This document shows, piece after piece, positions 50,239-59,064 of a DNA stretch of 64,000 nt; positions within the stretch are counted from its first letter, which is position 1, and each line of letters opens with the position of its first letter. Under the pieces are notes generated by a model, which was given only the letters and a program-made list of their open reading frames with translations, made no database searches and was not told the DNA's origin. Made by a program: the position numbers and the translations under genes. The stretch is from Rhynchopus euleeides (lineage: Eukaryota; Euglenozoa; Diplonemea; Diplonemida; Diplonemidae), in assembly GCA_963210315.1 (NCBI GenBank), contig OY723286.1, positions 868,001 to 932,000 on the forward strand, written 5' to 3'.

Positions 50239-53200
50239 ATGGACGCCATCCTCATGGAAGCCTGGGCACCCATCCACCGGATGTACACGGGGGACAGGGC
50301 GGAACCGGAGTTCGCGCCTTTCGCACGGGAGTACGACGGGCTGTTCGAGAAGCACCCTATGCAGGTGGAAGACATCAGCGGCTCCGACTTGCTCGAGATG
50401 TTGAAGCGGAGGAAGAAGAAGTCTGCTGCGTGTGGTGTCGACGGATGGCGCATGGACGAGCTGCAGCGGCTGCCCCTCCCTCTCATGGACGGGTTTGCTG
50501 CCTTCTTCAACCTGGTGGAACGGACGGGGAAATGGCCGAAGGGGCTGCTCACGGCCCTGGTGTCGCTGATCCCGAAGAGCGAAGACCTCTCGCCAACGAA
50601 CCTCCGGCCTATCACGGTCACCAGTGCGGTCTACCGCCTGTGGGCGTGCCGCCGTCTCATCGACATCATGAAGTGGCAGGAGACGTGGGCCCTAGACACG
50701 CAGCACGGCTTCCGACAGGGGCATAGGTGCGAGGATGTCCTCATAGAGCTGACGACCCTGATTGAGGAGACCCTCCTGGATGATTCCAAACAGCTGTACC
50801 TGCTGGCCCTGGACTTCCAGAAATGCTTCGACCGGGTACCCCAGAAGCTCGTCTTGGAGCTGGCGGAGGCCATGGGGCTGCACCAGCGCATTCTGCGCCC
50901 CCTCAAGACGATGTACAGTGGGCTGAAGCGACGATTCAAGCTGCCCTTAGGTGTTGGCGGGCGCTTCGAGGTGACCAACGGGATCCTGCAAGGCTGCCCT
51001 ATATCGGTCATCCTGATTAACGCCCTCCTCTCGGTCATGTTCAAGGCCGTCGACGTGCGCGTGCCATCAGTGTCTTCGCAGTCCTTCGCCGACGACGGGA
51101 CGCTCGTATCTCAGGAGGATGAGGCGTCGGTGCAGCAGGCTGTCGATGTCGTGGTAGGCTTCTGCAACATCACCGGCATGGCCCTCAACGTCAAGAAGAC
51201 GGTGGCGATGGGGATCCCGAGGGGCTCGTCGGGTTTCAGGAGACGACACCCATACGTGGGACAGGTGCGTGTTCAGGACAACATCCTCCCGACTGAGACA
51301 GCGTCGAAGATCCTCGGTGCAAAGGCCTGCGTCTCTGACAAGGTGCAGGTGCGCCGCAACGACGCGCGACTCGAGAGCCACAAACCCCTGCTCATGCGAC
51401 TTCCGACCTCTCCGCTGAGCACACGACAACGGGCGGAAATTGTGGCGTCGAATGTCGTGTCGAGCACGGTGTCGGGCGGAGCGTTTGCCCCTCTGTCGAA
51501 GACGGCGACGCAGCGTCTTCGAAGCCGTTTAACGACAGGCATCCTCGGCGTCAAGCACCCCTCCCGCAGTGTAGGCGCGATGCTCACCATCCTGCACAAA
51601 GCCCACCGTGTAGATCCGGCGATAGCCAACTCTTACCGGATTCTGTGCAATCTCTTCGACACGTGTGTGCGCATCCCACACATGGTGGACAGGATGAACC
51701 GAATCGCTGTGCTGTACGAGGAACACCCGACCCTATCCTCTGCTGACGCCCTCGGCCCTGTGGGCATCGCGATCTCGGTCGCCCTCCCTGCTGCTGGACT
51801 AGAGTGGGGCGACGACATCCGTGACTGTGCCATCGGGGATATGTGTCTCGCTGGTGAACCACGGTCCTCCCGGAACCATGCGCTGCGCGACAATCTACGG
51901 CGGCAGGGCTGGAAGGCGCTGGCGAAGCACCGTCCTTCCTTCTCGGGGATCGAAAACGGTGTGGACTACGACAGGACGAACGCGCTCCGCCTGGAGACGA
52001 AGGACGGGAACCTCTCACGGGCGCTGACGGTGGTGCTTGCTGGTGGTGTCTTCTTCGCGACACGATGGGGGCGCAACGGCGCCTACGTCTCTGGCAGGCG
52101 TGCGACGACAGACGAGACGTCGGACTCCTCATCCCATGCCCCATCTCCCTCACCGGCTGCTGACGCGGCTATGGAAGGGGACGAAGAGGATGAAGAAGCT
52201 GAGGAAGAGGAGGAGTGCGAGTACGAAGAGGAGGAGGACGAGGAGCAGGGAGACGCCGATCTGCTAGGTTCTCAGGATTTCTTCGACTGGGATATCGTGT
52301 CCGATCCGGCGGCTGAAGAGGCAGACGTACGGGACCCCAAGCTGTGTGTACACTGCGATGGTGCGGACAGTGACACGCCCGATCACCTTTGGTGGGCTTG
52401 CAGTGCGTTTGACTCCGTCAGGTCTCAACCTCAGTACGAACCCCTGCTGCAGCTGGACCGCTCAGGGTGGCCCCCGTGCCTTGCGAGATACGGCGTGGTG
52501 CCAGAGGGATTCCAGGTAGACGAGACCTTGCTGCACACGCTGATGGGGCGCATCGTGCTGAAGCGGTGGGAGCTCGAGGCGAAGATGCGGCGCGCTGGAC
52601 CCCTCGTGCACCCCTGGACGGCTGCTCTCTCCTGGCCGGCAGAGGCTTTTGACTTCGACGTATCCAGTATCCCAGAGAAGCCAGCAGCGCGGCTGTGGCC
52701 GTATAGCGCTGCGTCTCTCAGGGCGATACTTGCGTGGCTCGCAGCGCTCCAATGGACGAAGCAAGGCACGGTGTCGAACATCGAGCTCGCCCTTGACTTC
52801 GAAATCTTCACAGGGAAGGCGTTACAGCCCTCGGAGCGCTCGGCACGAACCTCCAACCCCGCGATGGCCGAGCGTGGCAACCTCCTCTGGACGATGATGG
52901 GCTGCCTGAAGAGGCTATGCGACCAGCTAAGCCTTCCTACCCCGTGGCCTGCGCGACGCGAGGACCGGGTCGGCTCCCTCTGCTCGGTAGGCGCTGGAGA
53001 GGTCTGGGGCGGGATGACACCCCGGCCCGTGTTCGCAGGTGGGGCAGAGACGATCGCAGCATTAGAGGCGAGTGCAGAACAGGCATGTGCGGCCGCAGAC
53101 GTCGATGCAGACGGCAATATCGTGAGGTGGGGAACAAACGTGTTCCCAGACTACACTGGGATCCCCCGGACCACGCGAGCCTCACAATGGGATGGGCCAC

Positions 53201-55500
53201 GCCCGCCCCCGCCGCGCAGCGCTATACCCGTACCAGTGCCGCGGTCGCTCGCGAGCACGTCTCTGGGCCCCCGGAAAGTGTGCAACGCGCATTCGAAACC
53301 GAAATGCGACGAGTGCGATAGTGCCAAGCGGAATTACGCACTGACGATAGCTGCGTGTTGCCGCGTCCACCACCACCACGCGGACGGCCTGAAGGTGATG
53401 TGTTGTGAGACACACCACATGACGCGATGCGGCACCTGCGCCAATGTGAAGACATGCTGCGCGGCCGGCCACCATGGGCGCGCCCCCAGGGTCGACCAAG
53501 TTGCGAGCACGGATGACGACAGCAGCAGCTGCGATGACGACTCCGACAGCGAGGGAGAGGAGGGCAGCTCTGGTGCCACTGAGCATGATGGAGACGACGC
53601 TGAAGATGCGGGCTCCGCCAGCGAGGAAGTCCCTCCCTCGTCTGAGATGGATAGCGACACGACGGCTGCGGCTGCGGTGAAACGCACCGCTATCGTTCTG
53701 GACGCCTCTGAAGAGGACTCGATGGGGCAGGATGCCGTGAAACGCACCGCCATTTGTTTGGATCACTCGGACGAGGGCCCGTCCCTCTGGGGGGCTGGGA
53801 TAGTGTGTGTGCGTCAGCCAGAGTGGGACATGTGTGCGTCTCTTCTTCTTCTTTGGCCGGGCGTGATTGAACATTTGGCTCTTCACTGCCCCGACGATCA
53901 GCCCAGTGAGGGCGAGTTGGGTTCTTCTGCGGAGTCATCTGCGTTGACCCCACGCGAATTTCCTGGTTTTCTTTTCTCGCCTTCCCCTCGAATGAATACC
54001 CCTGCTTCCCCTACCCCGCGTCAGATGGGTGTGGAGCACGTTGCGCTTGTTGCGGAAGACTCGCCGGGCTCCCAACCCGGTGATGCTTGCCGCGTTCCAC
54101 CAGCAGATGCAGCACCGCCTCCGGCGCCCTCTCCGGCTCCGGAGCTCGTGCTGCACACAGACCTGCTGGACGGACTACAGACCCCGCAGACGGGCTCACC
54201 GACCCTTCGAGAGTGCGCCTCACAGCGGGGCTTTCAGAGCCCTTACGTGGGGCGCCACCTCCCTTTCTCTCCCTCTCCCCCATCTGTGTCTTCGATACCC
54301 CGCGCGCAGAAGCGAGTGGCACCCATACAGGAGGCAGACGAATCCGCCCTGGGGAGACGCTCCTTTCACAACAGAGGAGCAGAGCCTCAACCTCCCGTGT
54401 CCCCTGGCTCACCGGTTTCAGCGCCAAGCCTTCGGCCTGACGAGGATAGTATCATGTCCCCATCAGAACTTGCTTCCCCCCTTCCTCTCTCGCCTGCACC
54501 CTCTCTTGTTGTGGATGACTCGCCGGGCTTTCAGCCCGCCGACACTCGGCTTAGTCCCCCATCAGACACTGTGTCACCCCCACCACCCTCTCCATGTCAG
54601 GAGCCCCTAATGCCTCTAGACACGGCAACACCCTCTCTTCCAGACTGGCAGGCAGAAACGCCGTCTCACCAGGGGAGCGGTTTCAGCGTCAAGGGTCTCA
54701 CCAGGGGACCGGTTTCAGCGTCAAGCCCTCGGCCTGACGAGGATAGTATCATGTCCCCATCAGAACTTGCTGCCCCCCTTCCTCTCTCGCCTGCACCCTC
54801 CCTTGTTGTGGATGACTCGCCGGGCTTTCAGCCCGCCGACACTCGGCTTAATCCCCCATCAGACACTGTGTCACCCCCACCACCCTCTCCATGTCAGGAG
54901 CCCCTAGTGCCTTTAGACTCTGCAACCCCCTCTCTTCCCGGTTATCAGGCTGAAACGCCGTCTCACCAGGGGAGCGACACGCTCTCCCCCGAGTGCACGT
55001 CGCCGAGCCCTTGCGTGGGGCGTCGACTTCCTTTCTCCCCTTCCTCCCCTTCTGAGTCCTCGGTTCCCCGCGCGCAGAAACGTGTAGCGCACATGCGGGA
55101 GGCAGACGAATCTGCCCTGGAGCGATGCTCGTTTCATAACAACAGAGCAGGTTTTCCTTCCTCCCGCACGATCATCAGCACAGCTAAATCAGGCGTGCCT
55201 TCCCCTTTCCCACGGGCCTCACAGGCCTTGCGCTTCTTGGAGCGCAAGACTCGTGCTGTCCGTCCTTCTCGTTCTCGTTTCCTCCGGAAGCAGGTGTTGC
55301 GTGCGGTTCCGAAGCGCACCCGCTGCATCCCCTCTCCCACCATCTTTCGTTCGGCGGCTATTCCGCGCTCTTTTCAACGCGTCGTCGCGACGATTGCGCC
55401 TCAGTACCAGCAGGCGCAATCTCCGGCTTCCAGTGTGTGTGTGTCCCCCCTCCTTTACAGCGCAACGAGGAGGAGAGCGAAACCGTGTGGTGTCACGTAG
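50239..55500 (+). CDS. retroelement polyprotein with reverse transcriptase
   Basis: The 1753-residue frame starts at the first ATG (MDAILMEAW). RT motifs (numbered from codon 50230): ACGVDGWRMDEL in the fingers, NLRPITVTSAVYRLW, motif A LLALDFQKCFDRVP (Asp about 195), motif B ILQGCPISVILINALL (about 253), motif C SFADDG (Asp pair 288-289). A C-x2-C...H-x4-C knuckle follows at about 706-724 (CVHCDGADSDTPDHLWWAC), typical of non-LTR ORF2 C-termini. A second Cys/His-rich stretch lies at about 1020-1085 (KCDECDSAKR, CCRVHHHHADG, CCETHHMTRCGTC). The last 400 residues are Pro/Ser-rich and contain a 99-residue direct repeat (DNA 54411-54707 and 54708-54985) plus a diverged second repeat pair (about 54246 and 55011). 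It ends RRRAKPCGVT. The RT motifs are intact, so the copy may still encode protein. Confidence 0.85.
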   Translation: MDAILMEAWAPIHRMYTGDRAEPEFAPFAREYDGLFEKHPMQVEDISGSDLLEMLKRRKKKSAACGVDGWRMDELQRLPLPLMDGFAAFFNLVERTGKWPKGLLTALVSLIPKSEDLSPTNLRPITVTSAVYRLWACRRLIDIMKWQETWALDTQHGFRQGHRCEDVLIELTTLIEETLLDDSKQLYLLALDFQKCFDRVPQKLVLELAEAMGLHQRILRPLKTMYSGLKRRFKLPLGVGGRFEVTNGILQGCPISVILINALLSVMFKAVDVRVPSVSSQSFADDGTLVSQEDEASVQQAVDVVVGFCNITGMALNVKKTVAMGIPRGSSGFRRRHPYVGQVRVQDNILPTETASKILGAKACVSDKVQVRRNDARLESHKPLLMRLPTSPLSTRQRAEIVASNVVSSTVSGGAFAPLSKTATQRLRSRLTTGILGVKHPSRSVGAMLTILHKAHRVDPAIANSYRILCNLFDTCVRIPHMVDRMNRIAVLYEEHPTLSSADALGPVGIAISVALPAAGLEWGDDIRDCAIGDMCLAGEPRSSRNHALRDNLRRQGWKALAKHRPSFSGIENGVDYDRTNALRLETKDGNLSRALTVVLAGGVFFATRWGRNGAYVSGRRATTDETSDSSSHAPSPSPAADAAMEGDEEDEEAEEEEECEYEEEEDEEQGDADLLGSQDFFDWDIVSDPAAEEADVRDPKLCVHCDGADSDTPDHLWWACSAFDSVRSQPQYEPLLQLDRSGWPPCLARYGVVPEGFQVDETLLHTLMGRIVLKRWELEAKMRRAGPLVHPWTAALSWPAEAFDFDVSSIPEKPAARLWPYSAASLRAILAWLAALQWTKQGTVSNIELALDFEIFTGKALQPSERSARTSNPAMAERGNLLWTMMGCLKRLCDQLSLPTPWPARREDRVGSLCSVGAGEVWGGMTPRPVFAGGAETIAALEASAEQACAAADVDADGNIVRWGTNVFPDYTGIPRTTRASQWDGPRPPPPRSAIPVPVPRSLASTSLGPRKVCNAHSKPKCDECDSAKRNYALTIAACCRVHHHHADGLKVMCCETHHMTRCGTCANVKTCCAAGHHGRAPRVDQVASTDDDSSSCDDDSDSEGEEGSSGATEHDGDDAEDAGSASEEVPPSSEMDSDTTAAAAVKRTAIVLDASEEDSMGQDAVKRTAICLDHSDEGPSLWGAGIVCVRQPEWDMCASLLLLWPGVIEHLALHCPDDQPSEGELGSSAESSALTPREFPGFLFSPSPRMNTPASPTPRQMGVEHVALVAEDSPGSQPGDACRVPPADAAPPPAPSPAPELVLHTDLLDGLQTPQTGSPTLRECASQRGFQSPYVGRHLPFSPSPPSVSSIPRAQKRVAPIQEADESALGRRSFHNRGAEPQPPVSPGSPVSAPSLRPDEDSIMSPSELASPLPLSPAPSLVVDDSPGFQPADTRLSPPSDTVSPPPPSPCQEPLMPLDTATPSLPDWQAETPSHQGSGFSVKGLTRGPVSASSPRPDEDSIMSPSELAAPLPLSPAPSLVVDDSPGFQPADTRLNPPSDTVSPPPPSPCQEPLVPLDSATPSLPGYQAETPSHQGSDTLSPECTSPSPCVGRRLPFSPSSPSESSVPRAQKRVAHMREADESALERCSFHNNRAGFPSSRTIISTAKSGVPSPFPRASQALRFLERKTRAVRPSRSRFLRKQVLRAVPKRTRCIPSPTIFRSAAIPRSFQRVVATIAPQYQQAQSPASSVCVSPLLYSATRRRAKPCGVT

Positions 55501-55590
55501 AGCAAAAGTAGGATAGCGGGCCCGGTTCCTCACGGTATGGTCCTTCGGGGCCAGGCTGCGATGCCAGCACGCTAACCCAAATTGCAATAC
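55501..55590 (+). other. conserved structured 3' tail of the retroelement
   Basis: Right after the stop come GGATAGCG, a perfect 6-bp hairpin with TTCG loop (TGGTCC TTCG GGGCCA, 55538-55553), then GCGATGCCAGCACGCTAACCCAA. The same order (GGATAGCG, TTCG-type hairpin with a different stem, GATGC...CGCTAATCCAA) is seen at 40430-40496. This is the expected place for the RNA signal recognised by the element's reverse transcriptase. Confidence 0.65.
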
Positions 55591-56590
55591 AAAAATCGGT
55601 GAAAAAAGGGGGTTTTGCCCATTATGGGCAAAATCCCGATTTTCATGAAAAAATGACAAAATCGGGGCAACTAGACCCCATTTTGAGTGGTTTTCGGGTG
55701 AAAAACGTACCCTAGACATCCCTGGGGTACATTGTATACCCTCCAGGGCCTCTAGGACCAGTAGAATCACGTGAAAATGTGTTTTTTTACCCAAAAAAAG
55801 GACCCTGCAACCACCCTGCACACACCCTGCACACATCCTGCAACCATGTTGCAGGCACACTATAACCCAATAACCACCCAGAAACCAGTGAGCCTGCCCT
55901 ATAAGGGGTGTATGGGCCTGTCGGAACAGGTTTTCGACACCGAGTTGCCCAAATTCGGTCCGAGAATTTGAAAAAACTGTGAAGAACGGGGAATTTGCCC
56001 GTGTGTGGTAAAAGTCCTAATTTTTATGAAAAAATGACAAAATCGGGGCGATTAGACCCCATTTTGGGTGGTTTTCGGGTGGAAAACGTACCCTAGGCAT
56101 CCCTGGGGTACATTGTATACCATCCAGGGCCTCTAGGACCAGTAGAAGTGTGTGAAAATGCGTTTTTTTACCCAAAAAAAGGACCCTGCAACGATGTTGG
56201 AGGACCCTGCACACATCCTGCAGCCATGTTGTAGACACCCTGTAACCCTATAACCACCCAGAAACCACTGGGAATGCCCTAAAAGGGGTGTATGGGCCTG
56301 TCGGAACAGGTTTTCTCCACCGAATTGCCCAAATTCGGTCCGATATTTTGAAAAAACTGTGAAAAATGGGGGTTTCGCCCATGTGGGGTAAATGTCCCAA
56401 TTTTACGAAAAAATGATAAAATTTGGGCGACTAGACCCCATTTTGGGTGGTTTTCGGGTGAAAAATGTACCCTAGGCATCCCTGGGGTACATTGCATACC
56501 ATCCAGGGCCTCTAGGACCAGTAGAAGTGCGTTAAAATGCACATTTTTACCCAAAAATGACCCTGCAACCACCTTGCACAGGACTCACCC
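55591..56590. repeat. ~380-bp tandem satellite, about 2.7 copies
   Basis: Homologous landmarks (AATCGGGGC / AATTTGGGC) fall at 55660, 56041 and 56420, giving periods of 381 and 379 bp. Units contain GGGGTACATTGTATACC, CCAGGGCCTCTAGGACCAG and a GACCCTGCAACC block that is itself repeated a variable number of times (CACACCCTG). Copies differ by roughly a tenth of positions. The partial unit left of 50217 shows that the retroelement inserted into the same array. Confidence 0.85.
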
Positions 56591-56810
56591 CAGAAAAGCG
56601 AAAAAAATGCCAAAAAATGGCCAAAAATGAGGGTTGGTGGGCCCAAAAGTGGGTAAAAACCTCCGGAAATTCATATCCGGAGTGGGTTTGGGGGTGGGTT
56701 GGCACTGTTGACCTCCAGACCTGGATATTTCAAAAAAATTACAGTTTTTCTCAAGGACATCTGGGGGCCTACCCCCCCCCCTCCCCCAGGTGCCCCGTCA
56801 TGCAGCATAC

Positions 56811-57212
56811 CCTGTTGCCGGCGTACCGCCGATACTCTGTGAGGATGGACGACAGGTTCCACCGCTGGAGCTTCCGGAGGCATCCAATGATGGTGCCGGT
56901 GCGGTGACGCCCCATCCCGTCGCACACAAGGATGGGGTAGTTCGACGGGTCGAGCAGCGTCTGCAGGAGGTCGATGCACAGCTCCTCGGTGAAGGGCAGG
57001 CTGCTGGATTCGGGCCTTTCCCAGGCTTTGAACACCTTCACCTTGTTCGCCGCAAGCCACGAGTCGAATGCGGGGTTGGGGCGCTCGCTCGCGAGCGAGA
57101 TGCACGTCTTCAGCTTGAGCGTCTCGAGGAACGGGAAGTTCAACTCATTTGGCTCCCCGCTGCGGTAGATCCTCTCCTCAACAAAGCCGAAGTTCGACGG
57201 CACAATCTTCAT
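56811..57212 (-). CDS. Oca1-like atypical dual-specificity phosphatase, exon 1
   Basis: Exon 1 codes for 134 residues and with exon 2 (48652-48741) makes a 163-residue protein of the plant/fungal atypical (PFA) DSP family, which includes Siw14 and Oca1; Siw14 members cleave inositol pyrophosphates. MKIVPSNFGFVEERIYRSGE matches the family N-terminus, then NFPFLETLKLKTCISLASE. The active-site loop is LVCDGMGRHRTGTIIG. The Cys is separated from the Arg of HRTG by six residues, not the canonical five, a form that by memory resembles Oca1 more than Siw14; activity is uncertain. GCLRKLQRWNLSSILTEYRR closes the exon. Without splicing the frame would end in an unrelated VCCMTGHLGEGGG. No signal peptide; probably cytosolic. 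Confidence 0.8.
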
Positions 57213-58425
57213 CGCAACCCTCTACACCCCCTCCCCCCCCCTCCTCTTCCGCACGCGAGGAAGAAGAACGAAGCCTCGGGAGTGGCGGGGAGGGCGCTGG
57301 CACCCACCCCCTACCCCCCCCCCTCCAGCAAGGGTTGGAGGGGTCTTTTTTTCGGCCCCGTACCAGCACCCCCCTTAGTGCCCTCGCCTGACGGGGGTGG
57401 CGTGGGGTGGGCAGGGTTGGTGGGTCAAGGGGGGGGGGGGGGGTCTCAGGTTGGTAGTGTTCCAAGGGAGGGGAAAACCGTCGATTTGTCTGCTGGCGGG
57501 AGGGGGCTGCACCAACGGGGAGAGTGAGCAAGTGAGAGAGAGAGGAAGAGCTGGCAGGTGGTGTTTGAGGCTAAAACAACGATCAACAGTCGCAACTTAG
57601 GTCCTTGGTCCCTGAGAGGGGGAGGGGGGGGGGGGTGACACAAGAGGTCATCTGTCCACTCTGTGTACGTTCAAGGGTGATCCGTGACCCTGTAGCCCCA
57701 AGTGTGAAAGAGGTGGAGAAAACGATACGATGCGCTCCGCTGGAATCGCAAAGCGCAGAAGAATCTGGCAACAAATCAAAAACGACCGAGTCAGTCGCTC
57801 GGCGATTTCAAAATCGTGTTGGCGAATGACTTGCCTGAAATGAAAGCTGTCAGGACGCAGGCAATTGCAAATCCAGCAGAAGGCACAAGATGTTGGTTCC
57901 CCTGTCGGCGACGCCGAGAATACCAAATATCAAAAGCTCCGTTTCACGGAAGAAGAAGAGAAACAAACACAATAGTGTGGCGCGGTTTGGGCGACGGTAC
58001 GTCTCCCGATCGAGCGCCAAACACGGTGCACGCGAGCTGCGGATTATCTCCGACTGTCACAAAACAATGTTGGCCACAGCATGGCTCAACTCCACAGGAT
58101 GAGAGTGCTGCTGAGAAAGGGCAAGCAGCGTGACGCTGCCAGCTGCAGACATCTCCCCACAGCACAGACCCCAAAGGCACACCACAGCTCGAGGGAGCAG
58201 TGTGCCACGGGCAGCACCCTCAGCCCTGCGCTCTCACGAGTCGCATCGCGGGCACAACGAAGCTGCTGCCGGCCGGGGGGCAAAGTCAGCTTAAAACAGA
58301 CGCAGAGTCCTTATGATGACAAGAGGAAGCGATGAACAGATATAGTCTGGTCGGGCAGCTTGCGAACACCCCAGGAGGGGTGTAAACAGTGTAGCTAGTT
58401 CGCCCAGACACAGGCACCGCAGCCC
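57213..58425. other. spacer between phosphatase and surface-protein genes
   Basis: The phosphatase leader (C-rich as read on the plus strand, 57226-57240), a long G run near 57429-57441 and another near 57625-57635. No gene is supported. Confidence 0.45.
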
Positions 58426-59064
58426 CTACGGCGCGCCCTGCACGTGGTTCGCATAGCCCCCTGTCTGGGGCTGCGGCTGCTCCAGAAGAACAGCCGTCTC
58501 GCCCTTAGGCTTGGACAGGACGGATGCCCCCATGCAGCAGCAGCACACGATGACGGCCACCACCACCACCACCAGCAGCACAGACACGACGATGATGGCG
58601 ATCACAAAACCCTTCAGCCCGTCCTCCGCAGCCTTCTCCCCCGCCCCCATGCAGGCGCCATCGCTCCACGCGCAGTCGTAGGGGCACTCCCCAGACATGG
58701 CGGCTTTGCACGCAGCCTCCGTGCTGTAGTGGCTGCAGGACTGTGCGCATGACGAGAGGCTGCACACCACCCCAGACCACGCACACAGCACACAGTCGTC
58801 GGTGTTGGCCTTCTCACACGCAACCTGGGTCGCGAATTCGCCACACGGCGCGTGGTCGCGGCATGCCGTGCACGGGGCTGTGTTGGGGCAGAGGGAGATC
58901 GTTTCGCACTGGCGGTCGGCATAGGACCACTCGCACTGGGCACAGCTCACCTCCATTTTGTGATCGCACTCAAAAGCGGCCTCGCTCTCTGAGCAGTTTA
59001 CGTCGCACGCCGCAGACGCAAGCTGCACCGCAGCCAGCAGCAGGCACACCACGACGATCTTCAT
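58426..59064 (-). CDS. type I surface protein with Cys-rich ectodomain
   Basis: A 212-residue product: signal peptide MKIVVVCLLLAAVQLASA, Cys-rich ectodomain to about residue 147, membrane segment (about 150-173, GFVIAIIVVSVLLVVVVVAV), then CCCCMG and a cytoplasmic tail of about 30 residues. The ectodomain repeats short C-x(n)-C-W/A-W motifs (CAQCEWSYADRQC, CVLCAWSGVVC, CPYDCAWSDGAC), reminiscent of PSI (plexin) cysteine modules. The cytoplasmic Cys run next to the membrane could be palmitoylated. Start chosen at the signal peptide; the frame is open 33 codons upstream. The leader has AACAACAG before GTTATCC, an acceptor-like site. Function unknown; a receptor or adhesion role is guesswork. 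Confidence 0.75.
   Translation of the reverse strand: MKIVVVCLLLAAVQLASAACDVNCSESEAAFECDHKMEVSCAQCEWSYADRQCETISLCPNTAPCTACRDHAPCGEFATQVACEKANTDDCVLCAWSGVVCSLSSCAQSCSHYSTEAACKAAMSGECPYDCAWSDGACMGAGEKAAEDGLKGFVIAIIVVSVLLVVVVVAVIVCCCCMGASVLSKPKGETAVLLEQPQPQTGGYANHVQGAP

Larger units (their letters stand above)
50218..55590 (+). mobile_element. non-LTR retroelement, 5'-truncated, in 380-bp satellite
   Basis: Exact 13-bp direct repeats AAAAATCGGTGAA (50205-50217, 55591-55603) bound a 5373-bp unit that is almost entirely one open frame with a 90-bp 3' tail. Both flanks belong to the same satellite: left GGTTTTTCACAC...TCGGCCCGA and right repeat ends GGTTTTCGACACC...TCGGTCCGA align just before the target site. 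There is no poly-A tail. The frame begins a few dozen residues before the RT domain and lacks any N-terminal endonuclease, so 5' truncation during target-primed insertion is the likely history. Antisense to the host gene. Confidence 0.85.
48742..56810 (-). other. 8.07-kb intron of the phosphatase gene, filled with mobile DNA
   Basis: Donor GTATGC at 56810 and acceptor TTGACAG at 48742, both on the minus strand. Contents from the right: a 380-bp satellite, a retroelement in the opposite orientation (50218-55590), more satellite-like DNA, and A/T-richer DNA with a 19-bp inverted repeat (AACCCTGTGCCTGGAATTT at 48934-48952 and its complement at 50050-50068). A plus-strand frame at 49188-49637 contains a helical stretch, HQLTEAMQLAAYRFDSGHKP, which might be a DNA-binding remnant of another element; low confidence. 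Confidence 0.75.

Noticed and set aside
51608..51620. CACCGTGTAGA resembling the end of a CACGGTGG element
   Set aside because: Lies within the conserved RT coding frame and has no inverted partner nearby.
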